Shown piece by piece: positions 10,864 through 21,293 of a DNA stretch of 64,000 nucleotides. The DNA is taken from assembly GCF_000346465.2 (NCBI RefSeq), contig NC_034009.1, positions 39,662,456 through 39,726,455 on the forward strand, in the 5' to 3' direction. The DNA is from Prunus persica (lineage: Eukaryota; Streptophyta; Magnoliopsida; Rosales; Rosaceae). Below the pieces are notes generated by a model that saw only the letters and a program-made list of their open reading frames with translations, had not been told where the DNA came from and made no database searches. Positions within the stretch are counted from its first letter, which is position 1. Every line of letters starts with the position of its first letter. Position numbers and translations under genes: made by a program.

Positions 10864-12137
10864 ATTGTCCACAATCGACTTTTCGATATATTTCTGCTCT
10901 AGCAATTTATCGTCCAAATTCTGGACTCTCTGTGTCAGGTGCTTCTTTGTGTTCTATCCAGCATAAGAATATTTAATAGTGTGATTTCAATTGTTTATAC
11001 AAATTCTATAAGTAATATTGATGAGTGCTGTAAATCTATTTGATATTGGGAACAAACATGGTCCCACTAACAGAAACTCAAACAAAACAGGAATTTTTTT
11101 TTATTTTTTTTGGCATAGACAGCCGAAAAGAAACTTACAGCAATAGCCTCTGTCACGCTCTCCAGACGTTTATGCAATTTTGAAACAGCAGCATTCATAC
11201 TACGCTTTGTCACATACAGAAGATCTGAGAATTTTAGACCCTAACCATTTGTGAAGAGCAAATATTAGATTTGCTTAAAGAAGACAACAACTCACAGAAC
11301 CAATGGATGAAATAATATGAACATAAATATATCATTTGGATACCTTCCACCACATGTAACCATAACCCAATGCCCCCAAGGTAGCTGTTGGCATTATTAG
11401 TGATGTCAAACCTATTAAAAAAATCAAAAAAAAAAATATAACCAAGTATAAAATGTTTCTATTGCATTATGAAATACATACGTGTAAGGAATTAATCGTT
11501 TTACAACTTAACCAAAAAGTCAAGGCAGGAGCATGCATTCATTGAGTGGTTATAAGCAAGAGGAAAAAGCACAAAGCATGCTAAGAATTCATTTGAACAC
11601 AGAAGAGAAAGTAAGCTACCTTGGAATTTGGCTGTCATTCCCCTTCAGGACGGCTCTCTGTAGTGACGAGTCTAGTTGTCGGACCTCAGCTGCCAGTCGG
11701 CGCACCTAAAACAAAGTAACACAGGAAAATTGATATCCATTACAAAAAACAAAAATTGAACACGAGAAAGCATCCTTCGACACTAAATTTATAGCAGTTT
11801 TTCCAATACCTGTGATGCGATCGCATAAAAGTCACCTTCTGATTGTTCTCCGGTTCCATTGAACAAAGGCTGCAAACAAAACAGAAATAGACACAAATCC
11901 ATCAATTTTTTGAGCAACAAGACACAAGCTCCGAAATAAATAAACTATCTAACTGATCAAAACCCTAGTTTACCAAATGCATTACAAAATTAAAAACTCA
12001 TACAAAAATAACACCAAATACAAATGTTCTGCGAGTTCCACTAGCAAAGCAGAGTACAAATCATGAAAATGGTACCTGAAGTTCACCGATCAATTCAGAT
12101 AATTGACCATTCTTACGCAGGATGGTGCTCGTATACC
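10864..12137 (-). pseudogene. DUF1664 gene fragment with exons and introns (captured)
   Basis: At least six exon-like blocks with consensus splice sites lie on the minus strand: 12137-12076 (TSTILRKNGQLSELIGELQ), 11869-11810 (ending FYAIASQ), 11705-11620 (VRRLAAEVRQLDSSLQ), 11411-about 11345 (GALGYGYMWWKG), 11240-11139 (FSDLLYVTKRSMNAAVSKL) and 10953-10864 (TKKHLTQRVQNLDDKLLEQ). This order matches the DUF1664 family, plant proteins with a helical N-terminus, a GYxYMWWKG motif and a coiled coil; their function is unclear. The third-to-fourth exon join appears out of phase, so a small indel or different splice site is needed. I cannot find the first and last exons with confidence. Retained introns mean this was copied from genomic DNA, unlike the XRCC3-like ORF. 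Confidence 0.7.
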
Positions 12138-12752
12138 CTGTAGAAAGAGAACAATCACTCAGATCAAATGTAGCTAAATACACAAGGAAACTAATCCAGT
12201 ATGCAAGATGAAAGAGGAGTGATTGGTACCTACTCCAGCGAAGATCAGCAAACACAGTATGAGGTTCCAAATTCAAATAACAACATAATGCTAAGCAGAG
12301 AAGTAGAATTGCTGCCGAAATTATTTAAAACGAACTAAGTCAAAACTAAATGGAGAAATGTTAACAAAGTTGTATGCTTCAGTAAGTCCAGTAACAGATT
12401 CCCAAAACCACAGAGACAAAATGTGAACAATGGCTACAAAAGCATCCATAAAGAGCAACTATGTTTATATATGGAGGTGTACAAAATAGTTAACCTTCAA
12501 AATCGAAACAGTGTGTGTGCCATGTAAGGCAATTAGCCACTGCTTCTAGACTATACAATATTACACCTCACAATAATAACTAAACCAACTAGCTCTAGCA
12601 AAAAGGCAGGATGACCATATAAAGTACCCCCAGCAAAGCATCTACGTCTGCATCTTCATATCAAGGAGTTCCTGACATAAGTAATGAGCAAAGTGAATTC
12701 CCAAGTCATAAGTCCAGAATGAGGTGAATTCACGGACATTAAAACATTTACC
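12138..12752. other. Spacer between DUF1664 fragment and Ulp1 gene
   Basis: AT-rich sequence that may include a 5' exon of the DUF1664 fragment (an ORF continues to about 12276) and the 3' untranslated region of the Ulp1 gene. Nothing further is recognised. Confidence 0.35.
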
Positions 12753-15700
12753 TCATAAATATGCCTCCCCCCTTAAACCCTCAATTGCAAGCCTCAGCCG
12801 GTAATATTTGATCTTCAAAGGGTCAACTTTATCTACCGAAATCCCAGCACTGAGATGCTCGATGAATTTGACGGTCATGATTCCGCAAGACGTACTGTGA
12901 GACCAATAAGTTGGGAAATTAGAACTGCAGTTATGTAAGATTTGGATAAACTGCACTAAATTCACAAAGCTTACCCATCTCGTTGTTGTGGCACATCTGC
13001 AATGCTGCAAACTGAGAATGGCGTAAACGTCAACATCTTCAGCCCCTTTTGCTTAACCTTTTCAACCTCAGAATCTTCATAAAAGTGCATATCGTACAGC
13101 ACTCGTGCCAGCGTATCGCTAATAGGGTGCAGAAGTGTAACCAGCTTCGAACATTTGGTAAAAGCAACATATGAGTCATACACAGTTGCAGTATGTCAGA
13201 CGAAATCAATTTCGATTGCAACCCAGTAAGACCCTTTAAGATTATATGGAATATAGACCTTCCGGACTTTTGTCCAAGCTTGGCCATACCCGTGTTGCCA
13301 CGTACCGCGTACAAAGTAATGTATATTCTGCAGCTTGCTGGGTGGAAGGTCAACGGTGTTTGAAGCAACTGCCTTCTTCGATCCACGTTTCTTGGCAGTC
13401 GGTTTGAACGGATCTAGAAATTGCTGCATAAATTGAAATGAAGGCATATTAGAAAATCACAACCGAAAGCAAATGAAGCAGCGAATGTAACATGGTAACA
13501 TGTTTACCTGCAAGCAACAATCTGCTGTTGTCCAGTCAGTTCCAAATACCAACGGATGAGAGAGTTGCCTTTTCCAGATAAGAAAGGTTGCCATGTCCAG
13601 GTGCTGAAAGTTGACACACATAATATCAGCACAATTTCATACAACTGTACACTTAAAAAAGGTGAGAAAACAATTTAATTATCGCAATAAAGTAGAGCTT
13701 TGTGTATTCTTACCCTTGAGCTAATCCATTCCGTTTCATCGATAAGTCTGTAGAAAAAATCAGCGCCCACTGAAAATAATTCCAGCTGCACCTCCGCACT
13801 ACAAAAGGCAAACTTGCAATGGTTACTTTTATAGTCATCTCATAATTCTGACTTTGTTGATGACAAAAATACACATGTATATTAAAGCAAACTCTACGTT
13901 TTCTCATTAGTCTATGACTACATACTAGAATAGGATGAAGATTGGAATTCAAAGGTAAAGAATCCTAACCTGATATCGTTTTTCCAGGCAGTACAAAACT
14001 CTATTACTGCCTTCACATCTTCAATGGGCACGGATTTTGATGGATCAAAACATGGCGGGGTTGCAGTCGCAGCCAACACACTCATCGTCCTCTTCTTCCT
14101 CAAAGGATCAGTAAATGGGCTCAACAATGTCTGCGCCGGGCGCTTCTGTCTGCACCCTTTACCTTCCACTTCTTTTTTTTCCACACTCGAACTACCTTCT
14201 TCATCACCAGCCATACTAACTGTGGGTAGACTTGGAGGATTCATCGGACCTCCCGATGGCATACTCTTAGTCACTTTCCAATCTTCTAACAGAGACAACA
14301 CTTTTTGGCAGATTTCGTCACACCCGGCCACATCTTCCGGGGTAGGCAGCTTCTCGGATTGTGCCTGCTCAGCTGCTTCATGCACTTGTAAGTGAGGAAC
14401 TGAAGCGGCCATTTCTGCCTCTTCGACTACCATGGCTGCGGAAGGTTCGGCTCCATCACCGGGAACTTGTGTTTCCATTACCGCCGGTTCTGTAGGCGGA
14501 CTAACATGGTCATGTAATGGCGACAAGTGATTGTCGCCTCCTTCATTCATATGAGGACTACTGAGGTCCTCATGTCCTTTCCCACCTTCATTCACCCCAC
14601 CATTTCGTTTTTTCAGCTGCTCTATCTCCACATTAAAATAATGCTCCATTAAAGCCAGGGTGTTGCGGAAATCCTCCACACACTTTTTATTTTTTTCGAA
14701 CTCTCTTTCAACTTTCAATGACTCCTTCCGTACCATGTCTTCCAACTGATGCACTCTGTTGCGAAGCGCTCGATTTGATATGGCAACTTTGGCCAATTCA
14801 TCCTTTGTCCTTTGAAAGTCACGCTTCAAAGTGCGTAACTCTCTGGACGCGACTGTACCCTGCATTCAGTTATAATGCAAGTGTTACAATATTTTCAAAA
14901 TATATTGCAACAATACAGCAGTTATTTTCCTATTGTATTATGACGTATATCTTGGAAAAAAATGTAATGCTTGCCTTAGAAGACGACGGAAGGCTAGCAG
15001 TTTCGTCAATGTCCTTATCTTTTTCTTCTACAGAGGCAGAAGTGCTGGTTTTTTGTTCAGCGTCATCGCCAAACAACTGAACAAGTTCTTCAGTGTCGTC
15101 AACACTGTCACCCCAAGTCCAATACGGCTGCTGCTTGTCGATTACAGATGGCCGGAGAAGTTGCACATCAACCTGCAATTTACACATACAATATACATAT
15201 CAGTAAACTTATTATATTATATTTTCATATGCCTAACATTATCATTAAAAACTTAACTAACCTCACGGTTCTCGAATACTTGGCTCATTAGCTCATAAAA
15301 ACACGGCGAACTATTGCTCCTCCAATGTAGTAAACGAGGGATGTAGGCATTATCTTCGTGCACCACCAAATGTAGTGCAGCCAACGCTGGAAAAACCTCA
15401 TAAGCCCAAATCTGGTTTGAGGAATAAAACGTGAGTCACTGTAAACAAATGAAATTTAACTTCAACATGAATGGAAATTTGCTCACCTGAAGTGCATAGG
15501 CAAAACCTTTGAGGTGGTACTCTCTTGGTCTACCAGTTGCCGTTGTTTTTGCTTTCTTTTCAGATTTTTTTGTTTTTGCAGCTTTTTTGGGCACTTTCAC
15601 TCGCTGGTAATCTGTACAAAGTGCCCTCAGAAGTGACACAATTGTCTTGGCATAACACACAGCACCCCATGGATACTTCCCAAACTCTTCAAGGTCTTCC

Positions 15701-16260
15701 ACCAACTTCAAATATCGCATGTCAATCTGGACATGTTTTTCACTGCCCAACAGCACAAACACAGCAAAGTATACAAATCTGAGCTTCAATACATCGTCCG
15801 CATCAACGCATTTGAGGAAGGCCTTTTCTAATTCCAAAACATTGACAGTTTTATAGTTGCCAAAGTACTTCCTTTTCAATGAGCAGTTCTCATTAGTGGG
15901 AATCGGAATAAAGGGAAGGTTTCCAAACCTTAGCCCTGTCACGATGCAAAATTGCTGCGCCGTGAATTGGATCACCTTATTGCCAACGATGAATTTGATC
16001 CCGTTGAGTTGGGAAACTGTCTTTGGATCAGCTTTCCTCAGCAGCAAGCCGTGGACAATTGGCGAAGTCCACTTGAGGTCCTCAATCAGTAGGAGATGCC
16101 CAAAACAACTCTCTTCAAACCTTTGTAGCTGTTGTTCACTGAATTTCTCCTTTATCGTGCTGATTGCAGTCTTCGTATGGGATAGGGACAATGCTTTTCC
16201 TTGGAACTTTTCTTCCTCTGCAATCATCAACTTCATTTGAGCAACCATCTTTCCCTGCAT
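12753..16260 (-). pseudogene. DUF1985-Ulp1 (C48) SUMO-protease-like MULE gene, one in-frame stop
   Basis: Eight exons can be joined in phase: 16260-15487, 15411-15262, 15172-14975, 14859-13970, 13798-13714, 13603-13508, 13423-12975 and 12894-12753, about 927 codons. Exons 1-2 encode a DUF1985 domain (KFIVGNKVIQFTAQQFCIVT, then IWAYEVFPALAAL). Exon 4 holds a coiled coil and an acidic/Pro linker. Exons 5-8 hold the Ulp1 protease domain: VYIPYNLKGSYWVAIEID, VYDSY, VPQQRDG and TSCGIMTVKFIEHL, giving Asp, Gln and Cys of the catalytic set. The usual His before Trp is Tyr, and a TGA at 13196-13198 interrupts just before the Asp. Intron 3 appears to use a GC donor (AAG|GCAAGC). The ATG at 16258-16260 overlaps a possible acceptor (ATGCAG|GG), so the true start may be the next Met. 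Such genes accompany mudrA in Kaonashi-type MULEs. Confidence 0.82.
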
Positions 16261-18039
16261 GCCAATATTATAAAAAAAAATTCAGTCCGTTGCAATCTAG
16301 ACAATAACAAGCAATAAACAATCAGCACTTATCTACAGCCTATTATAGGATATTAAGTGAAAACAAAAAAACAAAAAATACAGGGCATAAACAAAACCCC
16401 AGCTATTTACAACTGACCTACTAATTCAATAGCTCAAAGCCACATCCCAAGACACCCAGTACTCTACCACTCTTGCATAATATAATATCTAAAGACACAT
16501 CTCAACACACCAGATAATCATGACACAGCTTCAGCTAGAATGGGAATGTGCGGTAGCACAAGCCTAATTGAGAACAATTCAAGACTAACGATAGAAATCT
16601 ATCTGACTAGAAAGAGTTTTAAAAAAACAAGAAGACATCGGGAAAGAATTGATTGACTTCAAGGTATAATGTAATGGAACATCCTATGAATTAGTGGCAA
16701 CCATAATAATGACTCCACTATGGCCCTCCTTTCAAATGTAAGAAAATGAATGAAATTGGCACCATCCCTTCAGTTTTTTCTTAACAAAATAAGAGATTTG
16801 TATGTATTCTCTGCTTTATCGATATCAAAGATAAATTAATAAATAAACCATCAAAACTGTATAAAATGTTTGTTAGACATGTACAATTACAAAATTATAA
16901 GTTCTCCTCAGAAACAAAGTTCTCTAAGTACGCAAACAAGAAAAGCAAAAGCTTAAAGAGTTAGCTTATAGCAAAATCAATGTCCCCATTTCTCTAAACC
17001 ACACCTGCTGGTGGTAGGTTCCCATCTTCACTCATTTCCCGCTTTCTTTTAAACAGACAATGATCAAGCACAAAAGAGCAAACTTTTAAATAACTCATAT
17101 TACACCACAAATAGTTCTAAAGAAAACTTATTCATATCCAATATGCAACCCCTAAAGTTAGTAAACAGAGTTATAAAAAAATATGTCAAATTAACAAGCA
17201 TTATTCTCAAACAAAAAGTATGATATGGTTGGGAGTTTACAAGTTCAAAATGATATACACAGGTTAATTGTCTTAGACTTTAGATATCATCTTCAACAAA
17301 GAAAATAGATACCGATTAGACTTGTAAGAAGGTTAAATGCAATGGTCATAAAGACCCATAGTAAGCCACCAAATACCAATCAATAACTGCTATAAAAACC
17401 ATAATAAAACCATAATAAACTAAAAATACAACAGCACTAAAATGCCAACACAACATCACTACATTAGCAATATAGTAGCAACAAAACCACAATACGACAT
17501 CAATAGCAACAGCAAAACAACAGCAGTGCAAGCATCAGTCCACAAAGAACAAACCCATTCACTGTTTCAAACAAGGAATCATCATACTAAGATCATTTCA
17601 GAGAAACCCCAAAACCAATTTCAGTGAAACCCCTAAACCAATTTCAGAGAAACCCCTAAACCAATTTCAGAGAAACCCCTAAACCTTCAACCAATTTCGA
17701 ACAAATCCCTGAACCAATTTCATAGAAATGCATAAACCCTAAACCAACTTCAAAGAAACCCTAAACTGTAAGAAAATGACGATGAACAGTACCTGTTCAA
17801 GGTGAACGATGGAGTTGAGCTTCGATGAACAAATTTCGCTCGGAGAGGAAGAGAGAAGAGAGAGTCAGAGCTGAGCGACGAGAGATTAAGGGCTGAGCGA
17901 CGAGAGAGTGAGAGCTGATCGACGAGAGATGAGAGAGTGAGAGCAAAGTGACGACAGAGTGAAGAGAAATTGAGAGAAGGAGCCAAGAGAGAGAGCTGAG
18001 AGAGAACTTCAGCAAAACTGATAGAGAACTTCAGCAAAA
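16261..18039 (-). promoter_or_regulatory. Ulp1 gene leader: CT-rich exon, long 5' intron and 24-bp minisatellite
   Basis: Read on the minus strand, a CT-rich leader (about 18030-17800) ends at a donor GAACAG|GTACTG (GT at 17792-17791). The intron probably runs to the acceptor at about 16255. Inside it are about six copies of a 24-bp unit like GTTTCTCTGAAATTGGTTTA (17615-17765) and a TATTG-type cluster (17340-17560). The layout mirrors the mudrA leader at the other end, so I infer that both ends drive inward transcription. Between about 16300 and 17300 I see no coding sequence. Confidence 0.55.
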
Positions 18040-18162
18040 GTGATATGTGTACAATAAGGGGACAATAAATATATATTTATAGGTTATAGTTCCAAATTTT
18101 TTTAAAAAGAGTGGTATTTTCAGTTACAATTATAAAAATGGTGGCATTTTGAGCTATTTCCT
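18040..18162 (-). repeat. Right terminal inverted repeat of the giant MULE
   Basis: Inverted match to 663-785; it ends ...TTTTGAGCTATTTCCT and is followed by the duplicated TATTTTTTA at 18163-18171. Confidence 0.85.
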
Positions 18163-18171
18163 TATTTTTTA

Positions 18172-19139
18172 TTCAACATGGACGCAGAAACTGTTGCTAA
18201 ACTGCAAACTTCTTAAAATATTTGTCTCACTTTCTCAACCCTATATTTGTCTAACTTTCTAGATCCATGTACTGAGATTTATTAGGGAAATATTGTAGAA
18301 ACTGATTATTTTGAAATATTAAATGTGAAAAACTGAACAAAAATTTGATGGGTTACATATTTCAACTCATTTCAGCAGCTTAGATTTTGAAGACCTCGGA
18401 AGAGGCCATGCAGTGAGCCTAGCTAGTGCACTGTTGATCACTTCAGTGTCTACCGATCTGTAATTTTTCCAGATTGGTTATATTTTCCTTTACATATTCT
18501 TATATTATTCCCAGCTGTAAGTGTTTTACACACTTGTCTATTAGAAAAGGGGAGACTTATAAATAAATCCAAAATGGGTACAGTATTTATAAAGAATGAC
18601 AAAATTAAAGTGTTTGGGCAATAATGCCCTTATTCATTTTGAGATTGCCTAAGGAATATTTTTTCTGATTTTCAGAAGATGCCAAAGGACCGTTGTTTGA
18701 TGATTGCCGTAAGGAGCTAAGAAAACTTGCTTTGATAGTTTTGGACAGATGCATGCTACTGTTGCTGGGATGATCTCTTCACGTGAAATGAGGATGATGA
18801 TGCTTCTACACTACACAATCCAACGAATTCACATGTCTATTTCAGATACAAGTATAAACTAACAAGGCTTTAAAATATGGGCTGATGCACTGTTGTTGAT
18901 GTTGCTGACACTGTTACTGTGTTGTTGATACTGTCACTGCGTTGCTGTTGGAAAAAGCACAAGGACTTCACATGTTGCTTTCGTCTTTTGTGGAGGAGAG
19001 AGACCTAGGACTTGCATGTCTTAGATATTTAAGATAAGGGGCTTTCGTTCCATTTTGAAAATACTTTGGGTGTTTTTGAAAGGTGATTGTTTCTTTTGGG
19101 TTTCTCACTAAATTTCGCTTTAGAAGGGAAAATAATAAT
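18172..19139. other. Spacer between MULE and LTR element
   Basis: No gene is seen. The segment 18215-18290 (CTCACTTTCTCAACC... TGTACTGA) resembles 50198-50262, the sequence just left of the second CACTA element, so the two are pieces of an older duplication. A CTGTTG-rich stretch lies at 18890-18945. Confidence 0.5.
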
Positions 19140-19144
19140 AATAA

Positions 19145-19378
19145 TGTCAAACAAAGTAGGGTAAATATTCAGATATGCTCATATTATTATTCTTCTCCAA
19201 TATTGAGGTATTTATACAAGTACAAAGATGTGTTAACCCTAAATAAAATAGGAAATATATCTAAATTATAATAGGCAGTAAATCTCTATTACAATAGGAC
19301 TAAATAATAATTGGTAAGTAACCAAAATTCTAATGAAATAAGGAATCAAAATCCTAACTAAGTAAGGACTCGCCAACA
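19145..19378 (-). repeat. 3' LTR of the Copia-type element
   Basis: Direct repeat of 20877-21120 with a few substitutions and one about 10-bp length difference. It abuts the polypurine tract at its inner (right) side. Confidence 0.85.
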
Positions 19379-20876
19379 CTCCCCCTCAAGTTAGGGCAAA
19401 CATATTTCGCATGCCTAACTTGACAAGCGAGTCATAGAACACCATACTTGAGAAGCACCAATTGTAGAGAAGGTCTTTTCGTCAACCACGAGTGAAACAA
19501 GTGACAAACTAAAGCAAAGTTCGCAGCGGAAACACAAGAGCGAATCCTAAAAAATAGGGCACATAGCAGAACACAAAAATCCTGGAGCACGACAGTAGAT
19601 AAGGCAGAACACAGAAACCCTGTTAGCACGGCAATAGGTAAGGCAGAAAAAGTCAAGAGCAAAGGCAAGGTCAACAGGCGTGACCACAACGAAAACACAC
19701 CAGCAAAGACATGAGCAACAATATTAGCACCATAATAGACATGAGCAACAATACTGGTACCAACAACAGCAATACAAGGCACTGGCACCAGCAAGAGCAA
19801 CAAGGCATGGACATAACATGCATAATCAATAGTAATCAACATTGTCCCCAACAAGAGTCATAATAGGCATGAGCAATAACATTGTCCCCACTAAGAGACT
19901 TAACAGGTATGAGTAACAGTACTGGCACCAGCAAAGGGCATAGTAGTCAGCAGCAATAACAATGACAAATACTTCTATTATTGCAGAGACAACTTCTCTT
20001 CACTCCCCATCTCCCCTTGAAGAGAAGGGGTCATCGGAACCATAAGAAAAGTGGCACTTAAGAAACAGAAGTTGACTGACGCTCAAATGTAGAAGAATCA
20101 GCCATGGCAAATAGGTAGCTGAATTGCAGCGGAATAGATGAGCAGCGGTGTCACTCCCCCTCATATCTGATAATGTATGAGAGTCGAGATTTGGAGAAAG
20201 CAATATCGAAAAATAAAGTTGCAGAACCCAAATAAAGTTGCATCTATCTCCCCATCAAATCCGACACTGGTAAAGGGTCGAGATTTGAAAGAGGAGAAAT
20301 TGAAATAATAGTAAAGAGACTCAAACATGCAGTCTCATGGCAGAAACAAATGCAAGAGGGGAAGATGGTAGCATACGGTTGTCCCATGAAGAAAAAACTT
20401 CAGAAAAGGAGAATAGTAAGGGAGGAAACCTAGCAAATCATGAACAGAGACAAAGACAAAGATGCTCAAACTGAGAAGCGGAAAGGCAACTCAAGAGAGC
20501 AACCGAAGAAGACAGAGGCCCGCAGAACAGTCAAAGTTAAGGCTCGGCGAGTGGTGACGATGCTCGCGGAGGAAAGCAACGGCTCGGTGAGCGGTGATGA
20601 GGCTCACGGAGTAAAGAGACTTGTTATGAAGTTTCAAAGATAGAGAAGCTGAGACATCAAGAAAGACCATCTGGCATACAAAGATGAAAAATAAAAATTT
20701 TGGAACAGTAGCAAAGAAGCATGTGAAGGCTGGTGCGGTGAAAACACATATGAAAGGATGAACAAAAGAAGATGACTATACAAGATGAAGACCCATGATG
20801 GGTTAGGAATGAGGAGTGCCAACGACTCTCAATTTGGCAGAGGTTATCGCAGGTTAGGAACCTGGCTCTGATACCA

Positions 20877-21120
20877 TGTCAAACAAAGTAGGGTAAATAT
20901 TCAGTTATGCTCAGATATGCTCATATTATTATTTTTCTCCAATATGGAGATAATTATACAAGTACAAAGATGTGTTAACCCTAAATAAAATAGAAAATAT
21001 ATCTAAATTACAATTGGAAGTAAATCTATATTACAATAGGACTAAATAATAATTGGTAAGTAACTAAAATTCTAATGAAATAAGGAACCAAAATCCTAAC
21101 TAAGTTAGGACTCGCCAACA
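20877..21120 (-). repeat. 5' LTR of the Copia-type element
   Basis: Direct repeat of 19145-19378. The tRNA-Met-type primer-binding site lies at about 20864-20876 on the minus strand. Confidence 0.85.
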
Positions 21121-21125
21121 AATAA

Positions 21126-21293
21126 TAGTACAACTCTTATTAGCAACAGGTTACAAACTTCTTCTACAACACACCAACATGAATCTAGCCCTGATCCACT
21201 CTTTTACATACTTGAAAACAAAACAAAACACGAAAAACAAAAAACAAGAAACAAGATAGGGAGAAAATGGCTACGGAGAGACTTCCTGCTAAT
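21126..21293 (-). pseudogene. 3' end of DUF247 gene, separated by a hAT insertion
   Basis: This continues the DUF247 reading frame of 23551-24519 once the 2.25-kb hAT element and one copy of its 8-bp duplication are ignored. The frame stays open for about 30 hydrophobic codons (beginning GSLSVAIFSLS) and then stops. It represents the C-terminal membrane anchor and 3' region. Confidence 0.6.

Larger units (their letters stand above)
663..18162. mobile_element. Giant 17.5-kb Mutator-like element (MULE) with captured genes
   Basis: The left terminus GGGAAATAGCTTAAAATG and the reverse complement of the right terminus, AGGAAATAGCTCAAAATG, match. Similarity continues inward for about 120 bp, including ACCTATAAATATA and TTATTGTCC blocks. 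Perfect 9-bp direct repeats, TATTTTTTA, flank both ends (654-662 and 18163-18171); 9 bp is the Mutator-superfamily duplication length. A mudrA transposase remnant starts just inside the left end and a DUF1985/Ulp1 protease gene starts just inside the right end, pointing toward each other. MULEs carrying both genes are known (Kaonashi elements in Arabidopsis, CUMULE in melon). This copy additionally holds an XRCC3-like ORF, DUF1664 exons and several repeat arrays. Broken mudrA and Ulp1 reading frames suggest it cannot now move on its own. Confidence 0.9.
19145..21120 (-). mobile_element. Non-autonomous Copia-type LTR retrotransposon (TRIM/LARD-like)
   Basis: Two direct repeats of about 234 and 244 bp (19145-19378 and 20877-21120) begin TGTCAAACAAAG and end CTCGCCAACA. 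Flanking 5-bp duplications AATAA lie at 19140-19144 and 21121-21125. On the minus strand the primer-binding site TGGTATCAGAGCC (complementary to initiator tRNA-Met) directly follows the right repeat. The purine tract TTGAGGGGGAGT directly precedes the left repeat, so the element reads right to left. The 1.5-kb interior has no recognisable gag or pol; its ORFs (for example 19432-19854, hydrophobic) look fortuitous. It needs enzymes supplied in trans. Confidence 0.88.
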
